The position numbers and the translations under genes are program-made. A stretch of DNA of 64,000 bases from Xiphydria camelus (taxonomy: Eukaryota > Arthropoda > Insecta > Hymenoptera > Xiphydriidae): the NCBI GenBank assembly GCA_963678675.1, contig OY783198.1, positions 1,369,001 to 1,433,000 of the forward strand, given 5' to 3'. The notes below the pieces were generated by a model, which was not told where the DNA came from, ran no database searches, and saw only the letters and a program-made list of their open reading frames with translations. Below are positions 35,344 to 48,589 of the stretch, one piece after another. Numbering within the stretch: the stretch's first letter is position 1; every line of letters begins with the position of its first letter.

Positions 35344-38300
35344 TGGTGGCCGGGTTCGCGCGCGGCGCGCCAAGTTTCCGGCTAATCCTAGAATTTGAGC
35401 CGGCCGAACATAGGACGCTGATGAATATTGATATCCCTTGGATATACGAGTAGCTGTGCGCGTAGGTGCGGGACCACCTTGCCGGTATACCGATGCGGAG
35501 CTTCCGGGCGAGCGAACGCGGCGAGGTTGGATTCTCTTCGCGAAAAATCAAGTGCAGTAAATGCGGCCACATCGCAGTTCTACGAAAGCGCGCGCGCGCA
35601 CCCCCATTGTATAGTTTCGCGTATATTCGGGTACTGTACTACACGAATCTCATAATTATCTATGCCTACGAAGCCACCCCCGCACTCACGCGCCTCGCTC
35701 CGTCCATTATTTTCATAAATAAAAGAAACCATAAATCCTTTGGTCGCTCCATTATACCCCGTGATGAAGAGTGCCGCCCCCCGCCCTCTTCTTCGGCCAC
35801 GGCCATTATACGTTCAAGATACGGACCCCTTTATCTCAAGAGGCTCGGCAAGAATAATGCTCGGAAATCAAGGGTTAATTCCTCGGCGTCGTAAAGTATT
35901 TTATCTGCGGCGGGAAGGGCGGGGAAAATATAATACCTAATATGCGCGCGGTGATACAACCCCAACACGCGGACTCGCGAACGGAAGTCGTTGCCGTCGA
36001 CGCGTATACTCGTCGTCGTCGACTCGCGTTTCCCGTGTTTAAACGCCGCTCGGATAGAATCGTGTTCCCCGATCGCGTCAGAGATGTACCAATTGCGGTG
36101 GCGACACCTGATCCCTTCTAAAGATGCTATCGGGAAAATTGGATTCGACCGCGGGGTGACCACCGAAACGTATAAGCAGCTCGTAAAATATATATATATT
36201 TTTTTCTTTTTCAGCATGGAAGAACTTCGATATGGGATTAGTTTTATGGGTAGATAAGGATCCGATCCGAGGGCAGCGCGCAGTTCGTCCCGGTAAGTCA
36301 CACTGTTCCCGCGATATAAATAACGCGTAACTACGCTCGAGGTGAGCGTATATATCGATGATGGATCGTACGAAAAGCGTAAAGCTTGATTCGGGCTGTA
36401 ATTTACAGACGAAGCATTATTTTATCGCTCGAGGTCGCACTTCGATGATTCCTGACGCGTCAAACTATCGGTGTACTTTTATCTCGTATTTCTGCGACGC
36501 GAACGCTTCTTCGATACTTATCGATCGTCTTTACGGGCGGGGAGGTGAAAACATCGCATCGCACTTACACGCGGACCAGGTATTAAATCATACAGAGCGA
36601 CTCCGCGGAGCGCGTATAGAAGTGTGTCTTCCTTTAAAAGCCATTCTTCGGAGGCAATAGGTCAATTTGGCTCGGTGAATTGCCTTATTGACGGCCGAAA
36701 TGGACGGGCCAGGGATTTTCAGCGCCTCAGATGGAACGGTAAATTGAGTTGGGACAACGTCATCGGCGACGCGATAAGCGCTGAGAAGCGACATCTAGCG
36801 AGATATATATGGAGCTAAATTTTCTTCGTGTGAGTGGCGTGTGGACGGTGTGCACGGCATCGCACACCGAACCACCTGCTATACGGAGACGAGACATTCG
36901 ACGCGGTTCCGCGAGCGACGTATAAAAAGGTGCCTCGGGGCCAGCGACGAGGGGACGTTAGAATAAGGCGGTCGAGACGCTTATTCGTTTGGACGGCGGC
37001 TACCGGCACCCCCAGTGACCGAGTATACGCGTCGCTTCGTTTGATACGCGCGCGATACGAGAGTATCGCTTTTTCGCATTGACCGCGAGAGATGGTTAGC
37101 AGCCGACGCGGTTCGATTATTCATAGATTTTTCTCGCAAACGTTGCGACGACGGACGTTATACCCTACGACGAGTCTACACGTCACACAGGTTCTGTACT
37201 CAAATCTAAAACGGTTCAACCGCGACGAATCTTTCCGCTTGCCGGAAAACGATACATCTACAAATTCCGAGAGAGAGATAAGCCCTAAAAATATTTCTCC
37301 CTCGAATATCCTTAAAAAACTGAAAAAAAAAAATAATCCAACCGCACCACCCGATACGCATCGCCCTCGAACTTCACCATCCCTCATCCGCGAGCGTATC
37401 TAGGATAATTCCGAGGGTCAGAAATCGACGTCACGGTAGGAGAGGGGAAGATCCTATCCGCAGTCATCTCACCCCGAATCATTCCGCAGGAGCGATGTAC
37501 CATATAATACGCCAAAAGGTATAACAGCCTGACGTATACCGCGCCAAGCTTCGCACCGCGATTTTTTACTTATCGCCAACGTCCCGCTCGCCGGGTGATA
37601 TAATCCGCTTTATCAGATTAAAACGAAATGCGCGACGGCCGGCCGGGTTGATCGCGAACTCAGACCCGGATCAAAACGGCTCGGGTGTAGCTCGGCGTAA
37701 AATGACATCGCGTACCGCGCGGTTGGGGTGGATGGCGCGCGCGCTTCCTTCCTCCTTCCTTCTCTTTATTTTCCGCCGAACACGACGCGGGTACTTACGT
37801 TGAGTAGCCGAGCGGTTGCGACAAGAACAACGGTGCCGCGCGCACGGCTACCGGATTACGTCGGGAGGGCGCGATATCAAACGACCCGAAGTAAAAAGAC
37901 GATTTCGCCGGATTACGGCGCTGCACCGCGTTGTCCCGTGAAATTGATACCTGGGAATCGTTTCGCGATCGCCACGGGAGGGGGAAGGGAGGGGGAGGTA
38001 GAGCCGACGCCCCGGAGTTTGCAGCACTTGTCCGAGTACTTTCGGTCGCGCTGCGGTACTCTCGCTCGACGCGGTTGCTCGATAAGGGGTGGTGGTTCCT
38101 CCGTGGAGAGATCTCTCGAATAACATCGTAAAAAGCGTCTACATTTAATTATTCTTCACTCTTCATACTGCATCTCTCAATTGATTCTCGATATCTTCGA
38201 GAACCTCAACGATCGTCATTTTTCGCTAATCCAGAAGACAGCGTACGACCGCTACGTATACACGCGGTAGTACACACGCGATCTAACTGCGCGCGTGATG

Positions 38301-39682
38301 ATGAATTGTAGGTTTACACCTACCCGAGGCACTCAGTGTCTCGGATAGGGACGGCGCGAGCGTCGAGGGGAGCGAGCGCAATTTGTACGAGAAATCCGAC
38401 GCGTATACATTTGGCTTCTCGAGTTAATAATAACAAAAGACGGAAAATAATTGTGTCGTCGATCAAGCGGCGCCGCGACGACGTCGTCTCCTTTGGAATG
38501 TTTAAGGAGATTCATTTGAAAAGATTTCGTCGAGACCCTTATCGCTGTAGGTGCGCCGCAAACTCTGTGTAACGCAGGAGCGCGCACCTATATTTAGGTA
38601 CAATATCTGGGTATAATATCTGGAGGAGAGAGAAGGAGGAATGGACCGAAAGATATTAGCATCATCCGCTTTCTATTCGCCACACGTACCTCTTCCCACC
38701 CGCGCGAAGGTTTATCTAAATATTTCTGTAGAAAAAACAAGGGGGACGCGTATATCGGGCCGCGTGGGAAACATTACTCCACGCGGAACGCGAGCGCGCG
38801 TCCCGGAGCGCGCGATCTCGTCGTCCGCGCTCCGTAAGCCGATTCGTTTTTCCGCCGGCGTAACTCGCCCGACAAGTCGGATCTCGGGGCAGGTGCGGCG
38901 ACCGCGGTAAATATCAGTTTTTCCGTTCGTGCTTATTCATCGCTTGCGTTACCCGCGACACCCGCAACGAGCGAATCTTTCGTGTTTTCTCGCGAATTGT
39001 ATACATACCAGCAGTGATCGGACGCGACAAAGTTCGCATGACGCCTCGTCGTAATCTTCCGACGAACGAGATGAAAGAGTTATCGGCGAGAGAATGAGCG
39101 ATAAAAATATCGCACTTATCAATATTAATATCGATATTGCTGCGGCAGTCCTTTTTATTTCAGTAGAGCGATACATGAATCCGAGGAACGATAATCATTC
39201 GGTTAGCCAGCCACTAATCAGATCGAATGCGTTACTTCAACGCGCGTACTTGAACACAAAAGAGTTCCAAAATCAATATTTGTCACGCGCATACGTATTT
39301 TTCACCCCATCCGCGCGTATGTCCCCTTAACCGCGCTACGAATCCGAGAACTGTATATACGCGCGCGGACTCTCGACACTCGGTTGACTTCGCGAGCGAG
39401 AGGAACGACTCTCGCGGCCGAATACACACAGTAGATATATCCGTGTACGTAGTAACGCGCGCGGGGGACCATCGGAAGCCGAAGGATTTATGTGCAAGTT
39501 TTGTGGCGTGGCAACGATTCGCCGTTGTCTCGCGCGCATCGTCACGGACTCGTTGTCACTCGTGGTGGAAAAATCGGCAAATCCAATAAAGGGTGAATAA
39601 TGCCGCGCGCAACGCCGCGTCGAAGAGTGCAGCGAATCCCTGCGTTATATCCGCGCGAGTCACGGCGGAGGACGAGGACGAG

Positions 39683-39701
39683 GAGAGAGAGAGAGAGAGA
39701 G
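39683..39701. repeat. (GA)n microsatellite
   Basis: Short uninterrupted GA run preceded by GAGGAC repeats. Confidence 0.9.
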
Positions 39702-40354
39702 TGCGCTGGAAGGGAGTCAGCTGGAGCGAGAGTGCGACGGCGACTGTGGGTGGGTGGGCGCGGTGTACGCGCGACGGGGACGCGACGGAAAACGCGAAAT
39801 TTGTTGCGGGGAGAAACACTCGTGGATATATGGCCGCCTTCCGGAGCGGCGACGGGTTTTACTAATAACCGATACCCCAAGCCAACCGTGGAATATTATA
39901 ATTGATTTATCACCGCTGGCGCGCGCGCGCGAGCGAACGAATTTATCAGTCCTGAATTTTGCTCGCGCGAGAAGCGGGACGCGTGTACCCGCGAGACAGG
40001 TGCGCTCAGCGGATGTTGCCGATGCGTTTGGCTGTAGCGCTTCCGATCGGCTTCCGGCGGTTGTGTAATAATCGCGCGGCTATATCGATCGGTTCTCGGT
40101 ATAATAATCGGTAGGCGATGCTCCCGCAACGCGGAGAACGCAGCGAGAATACACGTACCTGTAACCGTGCAACTTTCGCCGCCTCGCGCGACTCGGGGAA
40201 AGGGTTGACGCGATAAACACAAATTCCGGAGGCCAGGGGGAAGCTTGCAATCTGTGATTAAGCGCCACTAACCGCGACGTCCCGAAAGATGGCTCCTCTG
40301 AGGGCGTTCTCCTAATTCGGGACATCCGCGGCGCGCATTTCGGCGTTTTCTTCG

Positions 40355-41203
40355 CCTTAAGATTTTGACAAAAATCGAAATCTCCGAAATCGAACTCTCG
40401 ACCATCCTATCTTATGTATTTTTTCGCGCTGATTACGAAAATGATAGATTTATTGAGGAAATCTCAACGGAACACCGAGATATCGATGATTTCTTGCGAA
40501 AAAAAAAATTTTTTATACACAAAATCAGCGTTATTTCATATTTCCTTTGAGATTTCGACCTAATAACTGTGGTTTTCGGAATCAGCGTAAAAAAATACGT
40601 AAGATAGGGTGATCCAGAATTCGATTCCAGAAATTTCGATTTTTGCGAAAAATCTAAGGCATACCCCTTAAATTTTTCGCAAAAATCGAAATCTCTGGAA
40701 TCGAATTCTCGACCACCCTATCTTATGTATTTTTTCGCGCTGATTACGAAAATTATAGATATATGGACGATATCTCAAAGGAAGACCGAGATATCGATGA
40801 TTTTCCTTGAAAAAAGTAATTTCTTGGTACATGAAATCGCCGATATCTTATATTTCCTTTGAGATATCGTCAATGTATGTGCCATTTTCGGAATCAGCGT
40901 GAAAAAATACATCAAATAGGGCGGTCGAGAGATTGATTTCAGAGATTTCAATTTTTTCGAAAAATTGAACTCTCAACCATCCTATCTTATGTATTTTTTC
41001 GTGCTGATTACGAAAAGTATAGATATATCGAGGATATCTCAAAGGAATACTGAAATATCGATGATTTTCCGTGAAAAAAATAATTTTCTGGTTCATGAAA
41101 TCACCGATATTTTATATTTCGGGCGGTCAAATAGGGCGGTCAAGAGTTTGATTGAAAAGATTTCAAGGGAGTTAAAAATTAAAATCTCATGTATTTTTTG
41201 TAG
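40355..41203. repeat. array of alternately inverted AT-rich units, locus 1
   Basis: A forward marker, TATCTTATGTATTTTTT followed by CTGATTACGAAAA, begins at 40408, 40719 and 40983 (spacings 311 and 264). Its reverse complement (AATCAGCG..AAAAAATAC) lies between, near 40580-40610 and 40890-40920. Units therefore alternate in orientation around two kinds of axis: one at AAGGCATACCCCTT (near 40660) and one in the AT-rich ATCGATGATTTT region. The last reverse-to-forward junction is shortened, giving the 264 spacing. Past 41120 the array decays. Open frames here repeat the same peptides, as expected from repeated DNA, and I do not consider them genes. Confidence 0.9.
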
Positions 41204-41210
41204 GCACTCT

Positions 41211-41305
41211 GACCGGTACTAAAGTTTAAATTTCAACTGATAGAGATGTCGTGGAAATGCTCATTTACTTAAAATACCCAGAATGTTCAATTTAAGTACC
41301 GGTTC
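41211..41305. repeat. short inverted repeat beside array locus 1
   Basis: GACCGGTACTAAAGTTTAAATTTC at 41211-41234 is answered by an approximate inverse ending AAGTACCGGTTC at 41281-41305. ACCGGTACT/AGTACCGGT pairs perfectly over 9 bp, and the AATT-rich part pairs imperfectly. It could be the remnant of a tiny foldback element or the outer edge of the array-bearing repeat. No TA or other target duplication is evident. Confidence 0.5.
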
Positions 41306-42861
41306 AATACAGGCAATTCTCCCTTATATCGCAACTCATTTTCAGGTCAACTCGCAACGTTGTTCGGGGCGGCGCGTAATCCGCGGGATAACATCTATAC
41401 GTCGCATGAGTGACGCGCGCCGTAATATACACGCCGGACACCCCCATTAGAACCACCTTGATTCGAACTATCGAGCGACTCGTCGCCCGTAAAATCCTCG
41501 CCGCGATCGAGGAGAAGAAATCCGTCGTATAGCGATTCGATAACGAACGAGAGAAACGGAAGAAAAAGTCGTCGCCGTGGAATCACTTGATTTATATCGC
41601 GCCGATATTTCCCGCGAGTCTCGGTATTTCTTAATTCGAGGTTCCGTCGCGCGTTTCGCGGCGCGCCGATAATTCGATTCCCCGGCGAATCGGTCGGAAG
41701 CGAATCGCGGAGTACAGTCGGCGCGAGAAATCTCCGTCGCCGCGAGGGAGCGGGTCCGCGGACGTACCGATCGCACCTACGCGTACTTACGCACGCGTGT
41801 AGACGAGCGTGTATATACCTATAAGATGGAATTTTCAAAGCCGGATATCTCGTTGACACACGATATTTCCGGATTACCGATCGCGCGAGCCCGAGCTTCC
41901 GTCCAGTTTTGTACGGGCGCGGCACGCGGGGGCGCGTAACGGGGACGTATATCCGTGTATAGGTATAATTCGGCGAGCCTTGCGAGTGGCAGATATCGCG
42001 GGACGAGGAGTCGAAATACGTGTCGTGAGTTTTTATGCGCGCGGGTTCGAGTCTTATGCGTATTATATAAGAATACGTATCGAACGCCGCGCCCGCCCCC
42101 TGCGTCGGTCCGATAACAAAAAGGCCGCGGGGTGCGGGATCTTAATTTACAACGGGAAGCTACCCTGGGCCGTCTGTGATTCTTCGGGTAGTTTCCGCGT
42201 GTCTATTTCCGCGCCTGTTGCAATCGATTTCGATCGCTATCGATTCGTCGTGTACGATTCGCGACACGATGTAAAAATACGATGGTGAAACAACGCTCGG
42301 TATAATTCGCTAAAGCGCCAGAGTCCAGTTTCCACTCGCGCGCGCGAATTTTCGTCGAACCAGAAGCGCGCGCCGTAAGCCGCCGAATCGGCCGAACGTA
42401 TCGTAGGACGCGCGCGTGCATATCTGGTGTGTCAGAGCCGCGACGACGCCTTTGGAATTCCGGTGCGCGGGGTGATCGTCGGAAAGCGATTTGACCAACT
42501 TGAAGAGCTAGAGCTATACACGCTCACGCGCACACGGATCGGCCTTTTCCTCGGGCGACAACGACGACGACGACGGCCCTTCGCAAATCCGTCTGGCCAC
42601 CGCTCGGGATCCGCCGCGGAATACCAAGTTCCAATTTCTTCGGGCATATCGACTGGGCACTCAAGAGCGTGACACAAATGTTAGATGCAATCAGCGGGCG
42701 CCAAGACGGACGTCGCGAGCAATCTGACTTAATCTCTCTTGCGAATCCCGCCTCGGGAAAGTAGGAAAAGAGTGGAATAGGTGGTAGAGGAGGAGGAAGG
42801 GCTTAATGTCGGGCGCACACGTGTTGTACGGAAGTGTAAAGACGAATTATTGGGACGCGTA
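41306..42861. other. spacer between array locus 1 and a MITE
   Basis: CpG-rich from about 41.4 to 42.7 kb, with basic frames on both strands. I see no recognisable gene or repeat. Confidence 0.55.
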
Positions 42862-43014
42862 CACTGAACAAAATATTTAGCTAATCCAGCCTCGGACATT
42901 ATTTGGTGACAGCTAGAAAAATATTGCTAGCGTAGCAAGAATTCTTGCTATTGCGAAGAAAACTATCACTGCAATTACTATAATTTTTTAGTTATGGCCA
43001 AATTTTTTTGAGTG
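42862..43014. mobile_element. MITE family B, copy 2 (opposite orientation)
   Basis: The element is 153 bp, flanked by TA at 42860-42861 and 43015-43016. Read on the minus strand it follows the copy at 3.8 kb throughout: TAGTAATTGCAGTGA (inverted, 42966-42980), the GCTAGC-centred AATATTGCTAGCGTAGCAAG block, and TTAGCTAATCCAGC near the other end. Differences are scattered substitutions and small indels, so both copies are old. Confidence 0.8.
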
Positions 43015-43504
43015 TACGGTAAATATATGTTTATTGGGCGTGAAACGTGCTTACGCGTTTCTCCCCCGAGGGGAATCCGTAGTTTGCTTCAGAACTGAAA
43101 TTTTTAAAAATAATATCGACTAACACATCGCAGGACTGTTATTATGAAATAATCCTCATCTAAAATACGTTTTTCGAGTATTTAGATCAACGCTGACACG
43201 GTTCCTCAATTTCTGACAGTTATTTCGTAATTTAAGGATAAGAAATCACTTTTTCTTACGACATAGCTCCGATTCAGCGGCGTTTCGCACGCGTATGTTC
43301 GTCGAATAATGAAGTTTTCCGAAAAAACTGCATACCCACCACTCGCACCGTCCTAGACACACCATGTGCGAGTATGTACCAAGTATACACGGCGTCTACA
43401 CGCGTATATACGCTTTAACGCCGTGCAAGATACCTACTACCACAATCTCCCGAGCTTTTCTTTGGCGCTCGCCTCAATATTGTCGCTATCTCTGGTATAC
43501 AGTT

Positions 43505-43535
43505 GCCGCCATATTCCGCGGGAAGCCGCCATATT
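43505..43535 (+). promoter_or_regulatory. pair of YY1/Pleiohomeotic-type sites
   Basis: GCCGCCATATT occurs exactly twice, at 43505-43515 and 43525-43535, 20 bp apart start to start (about two helical turns), in the same orientation. GCCGCCATNTT is the well-known high-affinity YY1 consensus, and its insect relative Pho binds the same GCCAT core in Polycomb response elements. The motif match is seen; function as a Polycomb element or promoter element is inference. Confidence 0.4.
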
Positions 43536-46500
43536 ACCACAACTTCCCCTTTTATGTGGCCGCCGCGCCCGTCTCTCCGAGAAAACTACCTCCATAAAAG
43601 TTGACGACTTAAATCGCGGGGCGTATGCCCCCGATTGGACCGGCTCGCGTAGACACGTTCGACATTGTTACACACGGACGCGAGTTGAGCATCGCACGCG
43701 CCGAATGACGATAATCGAGATGAATTCCGTCGAACGAGATCGCGAGAGCGTTCTCGATTTGATAGAATTACAATTAGCCGTCTCGATGCCGCACAGTTCG
43801 ATTCTCGACAAGCGGCAGCTGCGGAATGAATCGAAACAGATTTAGGCCGTCCAGATATCGCGCTAGAAGGAATTATTTTCGCGAATGTGCGGTGAAATTC
43901 AAGTGTCGATCCCAGCCGATCTGAAAAATGAGAGACGTCCGCTTTCCTTCTCCCACCACGACGACGAAAAGATTTGCCGAGTCCGTCGGTCCTCGGATGA
44001 AATCGAATCCGTGCGATCCCGGTCCAACGCGCAGCGCCTTCGCGCCTCGGAAAATCAATCGCCATCCGATCCAACGCGATAACACCGCGCGATTCCGCGA
44101 CGTCGAGGAGGGTGAGATTCTCAAGAGCGGGAGAGAGGAGTCGTATATAACCTGAGCTGAAAAAAAGGAAATCAAATGGGTCCTAACGAAGCGCCGTCTC
44201 CCGCGATAAATATGGAAAGGAGGGCTTAAGTTGATGCGACGCCGGCGACGGAATCTCCACTCAATATGCTTAAAAGTGTCTTGCCGACCTGGCACTTTGA
44301 AATTGAATGCCCCCGCGTTATAGTTTAATGCTCCACACCTCCGTCCCTCCCCCGATGATACGAACGGGGCGATAATAAGGCGGACGGTTTCGCGAGCGAA
44401 TCGAAGGTGGTCCGATGCGATCGACGCCAAATGCGGGGTGCGAGGGAGAAGGAAAAAGAATTTCGTTCGAGGTGCGCGCGCGGTCGTGGCTAATACGCGC
44501 GATATATGTATGAGGTTGTGTTGCGCCGCGCGCGCAGGGGTGCATAAATATGCGAGTATGCGTCACCGCGCTGACGCCTATAAGTGTCGATGAGGGGATT
44601 TGTAAATGATCTTAACGTTTCGCTCTTCGTTCGATCACTTATTATTATTACAAGCATTTACGCGCAGATAGATGCTATCTCTAACGCGCGCAACCAACCG
44701 CTTCGATGACACTTCTGCAACGCCCTTTCTCGACGATATCGCGCTCTCGTTGCGTTTCGGCGATAGAACGATTTCCGTCGAAGCGCTGCACCTCGCCGTT
44801 ATATGGGAAGCGACCGATATTTCACTTCGCGTCTGGCAAGATCGTCGTGAACTATTTTTTTTTGCGCGCGTACCGCTTCGCGTCTTTTGCCAGAGAGTTA
44901 TACGCGCGCGCGCGCCTCTCGAACCTGCAGAAGTCGTTCGCGCCCGCGTACACATTCTCTCGACGAAAGTTAAGTTCCCGCGAGACGGAAACCATATAAA
45001 AGGAATCTCTCGGAAGTTCCCCCGGCGAAGGGAGAAATTACGTCGAAAGTCTCGAGAATTTATCGGAGCACTTTTTAAACTCTGCCTCGCCGGATTTGCA
45101 TATTATTTCTATAGAGACGCGCGGCGAGAGCGCGCCGCGGCGCGCTTTTCTCGGCGTTCCGCGGGAGCATATCAAATATGTTGATAAATGATCCCTTTGA
45201 GCGGTGAATAGGTGGCGTCGGGTTCAGACACCTTTCATGTGCGGCAGCCTATTTGAATGTCAGAAGAGAAATGACGAGTCGGTCGAGACTCGATCGCGCG
45301 CCGACGAAGGATCATCGCCTTTGTATCATTTCGAGCAACGGACCGGTTATCGAGGTCCGATAGCTTTCCCGTACCCGCGTTCCGTGTACGGTGTGGCGAT
45401 GTACGCGCGTGTATTTCCGCCGGGTCCGCGCGAATTACCGGTTCGGCGCCTTTGATGTTTGTTTTGATTTGTTTTGTTCGCGCCGAGAAGCCGTTGACCG
45501 TGGTTCCGTCGTCGGGTCGATCAGTCCAAATTGAGATCGCTACCGCTCGGGTGTTCCTCGTACTTTTGCTGTTTAGAAGCGATGCGGAATTGGTCGACGA
45601 CCCGGGGAATGATTCACTCAGGGGGCGAGGCTAATGATGCGAAATGTGAATTATGTACGAGTGAGACTTTTCTTCTTGCCGGAAAGATAACGAGAATTTG
45701 GGTTGGTACAACGGGAGGGATGATATCTGCAGATGCTACGGTACAGCGTACACGTGTGTACGCGTATGTACGCACTGCGCGTAGCAAAGGATGCTGCTCT
45801 ACCTACGCTTCGATCGTTTCGTTGATCCGCCGCGCGATGTGGAGTTGCAGAGAACTACTGTAGCAGCTGCTGTTGCGAGAACGGCAAGTTCTATCTACAG
45901 CCGCTAACTTAACGCGATTACCTACGTATGAAAACGAAGCTTGAACTTCGCCGATCGATGGAACAGAAATCTGTCGGTACATTACCCTAAACCATTCCCT
46001 GCCCTCATTTCCTCGATCAATAAACGCAACCCCCGTCGACGAAAGCCTTACCACCGGACGAACGTTATATCGAAGCACTCTGGGAGGGGGAGTCACTGTT
46101 TCGCAGTTGCGAGTTATTCGATAGTCGTGGTTCACCGAAACGGTACGGTCTCGATCACGCATCACGACCGCTCGCTCCGTCGTTATCGAGAGATAACGAT
46201 AACGAACGACAAGAGCAACATCGATATATATCGAATGACCCTTTATATGGTAAGCGCAATTAGTAGAACGAGGCGTCTCAAGAGATAAAAGCCCCCTGGC
46301 GTAACGAATGGAATAAATAATACGTGGAGGGGGGATTTTCGTTACTCCTAAAGCCGCGCGCGCGCCGCACTCGTGCATTTTAACGAACTGTACGTAACTC
46401 TCGTTGGATTTGTTCGACTGTGCGCGAGACTTAATGTTATTGGACTTGATGGGCTCCTGACAAAGATGTAATCAATTAACCCTTTGCTACTAATAAGCCC

Positions 46501-47807
46501 TAATTGGAGCTCCAACAGACGTGGAGCCGGCGGAGAAAGTCTGTGGTAATCGTTCTCGTGTACGATGGATAGCGGAATAAAGTTTTATCGGGGGGAATGT
46601 TCGTATAGTGTTACACGTGTTTCTTACCATCGGACCGCGACGTACGAGAGATATCAATTTTTTTCCTCGAAAACGAGAATCGTCCCTCGTACCGTCCTTC
46701 TCCTCGCACAACGACGCTTTACTCGGCACGACACATTTTAATTAATCGATCCGGTAATTCGTTCGACGCGAAATCACGGTGGTCCGCGCTCTGACGAACG
46801 CCAGAAATCTTAAACATTTCTCGGGAAACTGCGCGTGCGCAGTCGGATGTTGCCGCGAGAGTGGATGCGAGTTGGCTCGGGTGCCACACGCCGAGCGAAT
46901 CAATCACGTCGCACGCAGTCGGCACACATGCCGCTAATGTGCGTGCGGGCCCGACAGCCGAGGGTACTCCTGCTGCCTAAGGATTAGGGTACGCTTCCGT
47001 TTTAGGGGTAATTACTCCGCGCCCCGCGCACGTCCCTGTGACTGGTGGTCTCGCGTTGGAAAATTAGGCGGCGGGCCTCGGTTCGTCGGCTTTGTTTATT
47101 AGCGTCATTTCAACCCTTGACGGGCGAGAGACGTCGAATCGCGAAAATTTATCAAGAAATAAAAAATCCGTATTTTTCTCAACAACGGCTTCATTTTCAC
47201 GAGAGAAAGGACGCGCCGAAAAGATTTCTTTCATGCGAATAAGGTATAGCGCCTCGACGGAATTTCTTCCGCTGCTAAATTTTAATCCGCTTCTCGGCAT
47301 TATGTTGTCAAGAATTTTCATCTGCGAGAGAGTCGGACTCTTGCCGTAATAAAAGAACGGCCTGGCAAGGGGAACAGAGTCGTTTCGAAGTAAGAACCAC
47401 TGCTGTGGGTACGGCGGGAGGAATTCGAATTCCTTCGGTGCTCTAAAATGTAAGCGAGCTTTTTTTTTAATCCGACGCGAACTTTCCTCTCGATGTTTGT
47501 CGGAATTCTTTGCTTTTCAAAATCAGTAACAACACGACTCTGCGCCCGTCCAATCGAACCTTCCGACTCGTGGATCGAACGTCACGGAATTTGACTCGGA
47601 AAAATTCGAGAATAACATTAGAAATCCTCGAAACGGAAAGCCGGCCTGTACACGCGAGATTTCGAACGAACGAAATACGACGCGAATTCATTCGGCGAGA
47701 AACCCTCGCGTATACGTCGGCCGCAAGGCAGAACGTACGGCACGACGCGTATAAATACAGATGTATCGGGTATCCTCAGGTACGGCGTACCTGCGCGAAT
47801 CCTACCA

Positions 47808-47810
<3 letters not shown>

Positions 47811-47865
<55 letters not shown>
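47811..47865. repeat. (TC)27 microsatellite
   Basis: An almost uninterrupted TC dinucleotide run of 55 bp, the longest microsatellite in the window. On the minus strand it is GAGA, the GAGA-factor motif. Just upstream, CAGGTAC/GTACCTG (47777-47793) forms a 7-bp stem with a GGC loop. Confidence 0.95.
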
Positions 47866-47870
<5 letters not shown>

Positions 47871-48541
47871 CGCGCGCGGCATTATCCTCCCATTTCCTAT
47901 ATCAGCGCGGACAATGCATTACCGTTTCCCTGACGAGTGGCGTATACGACTCTCGCTCTCTCGTTCTCTCGCCGCCGAGTACGTCGCGAGTGACAGACAG
48001 CGCGGTCCGAGGGGAGGCGGATCTCACCCCAATCTCTCGCGGATACGAGACCGTGAAGGGACATCAAGCCTCGTGACACCGAGAGAAAGGGTCGGGGGAA
48101 GCGGCGGCGGGGTGATGGCTGCCACCTCGAGTCGGGGTCGAATGTCGCGGATGGGAGTAAAAGAGAGTGCGACGCCGGATGGTTGATTGATAAAAAGACT
48201 CTGCGCTTCTCTCTCGCGCGCGGAGAGGCTCGGTGCCAAATCGATATTACGATCGTGGGGCGAGTTGTGAATGAGCTGAATGGAATTATGTGGGTGTGTA
48301 GGTAGGTAGGTGCGCGTGTGTGCGTGCCGCATCTGGCTGTCAGGTGGATATGTGGATCGTCGTGCGGATGTTTATATCGGCATGCGTGCACCGATATAGA
48401 CACCGCGTCTATGCATTTGCGATATTAAAAATGCGATACGATGTAGATCGCTGACTTCTTTATAGAAATATTTCGATTTCGTACTATTTCGATTTATAGT
48501 TTGGCGAGTATCATTGATTAGTGCGGGAAATAGTGCAGCGC

Positions 48542-48589
48542 ATCGCTGCGATCGTAATAAAAATCGCAGTAATCACTGCGCGCAGCGAT
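48542..48589. repeat. 9-bp-arm inverted repeat
   Basis: ATCGCTGCG at 48542-48550 pairs perfectly with CGCAGCGAT at 48581-48589, and TGCGAT/ATCGCA (48547-48552, 48563-48568) offers an alternative inner pairing. The 30-nt loop is AT-rich. No known small RNA is recognised. Confidence 0.55.

Larger units (their letters stand above)
28855..40354. other. long CpG-rich spacer, no gene recognised
   Basis: Frames of 200-270 codons exist (for example near 32.3-32.9 and 33.6-34.4 kb) but carry no domain and start at non-ATG codons or lack any balanced composition. A donor-like GGTAAGAT is at about 32945, and ACTTAC (minus-strand GTAAGT) is near 37794. These isolated splice-like motifs do not build a gene model. 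Confidence 0.5.

Noticed and set aside
35466..35894. CxxC-containing frame (CSKCGH) suggesting a zinc ribbon
   Set aside because: A single CxxC pair in a basic frame with no partner pair; likely chance.
40365..40550. 61-codon frame whose peptide recurs at 53.1-53.4 kb
   Set aside because: Recurrence comes from the repeated DNA units; reading frames are not kept across units.
42035..42062. GGGTTCGAGTC resembling a tRNA T-loop
   Set aside because: The flanking bases do not form a T-stem, and no D-arm, anticodon arm or acceptor stem is found upstream.
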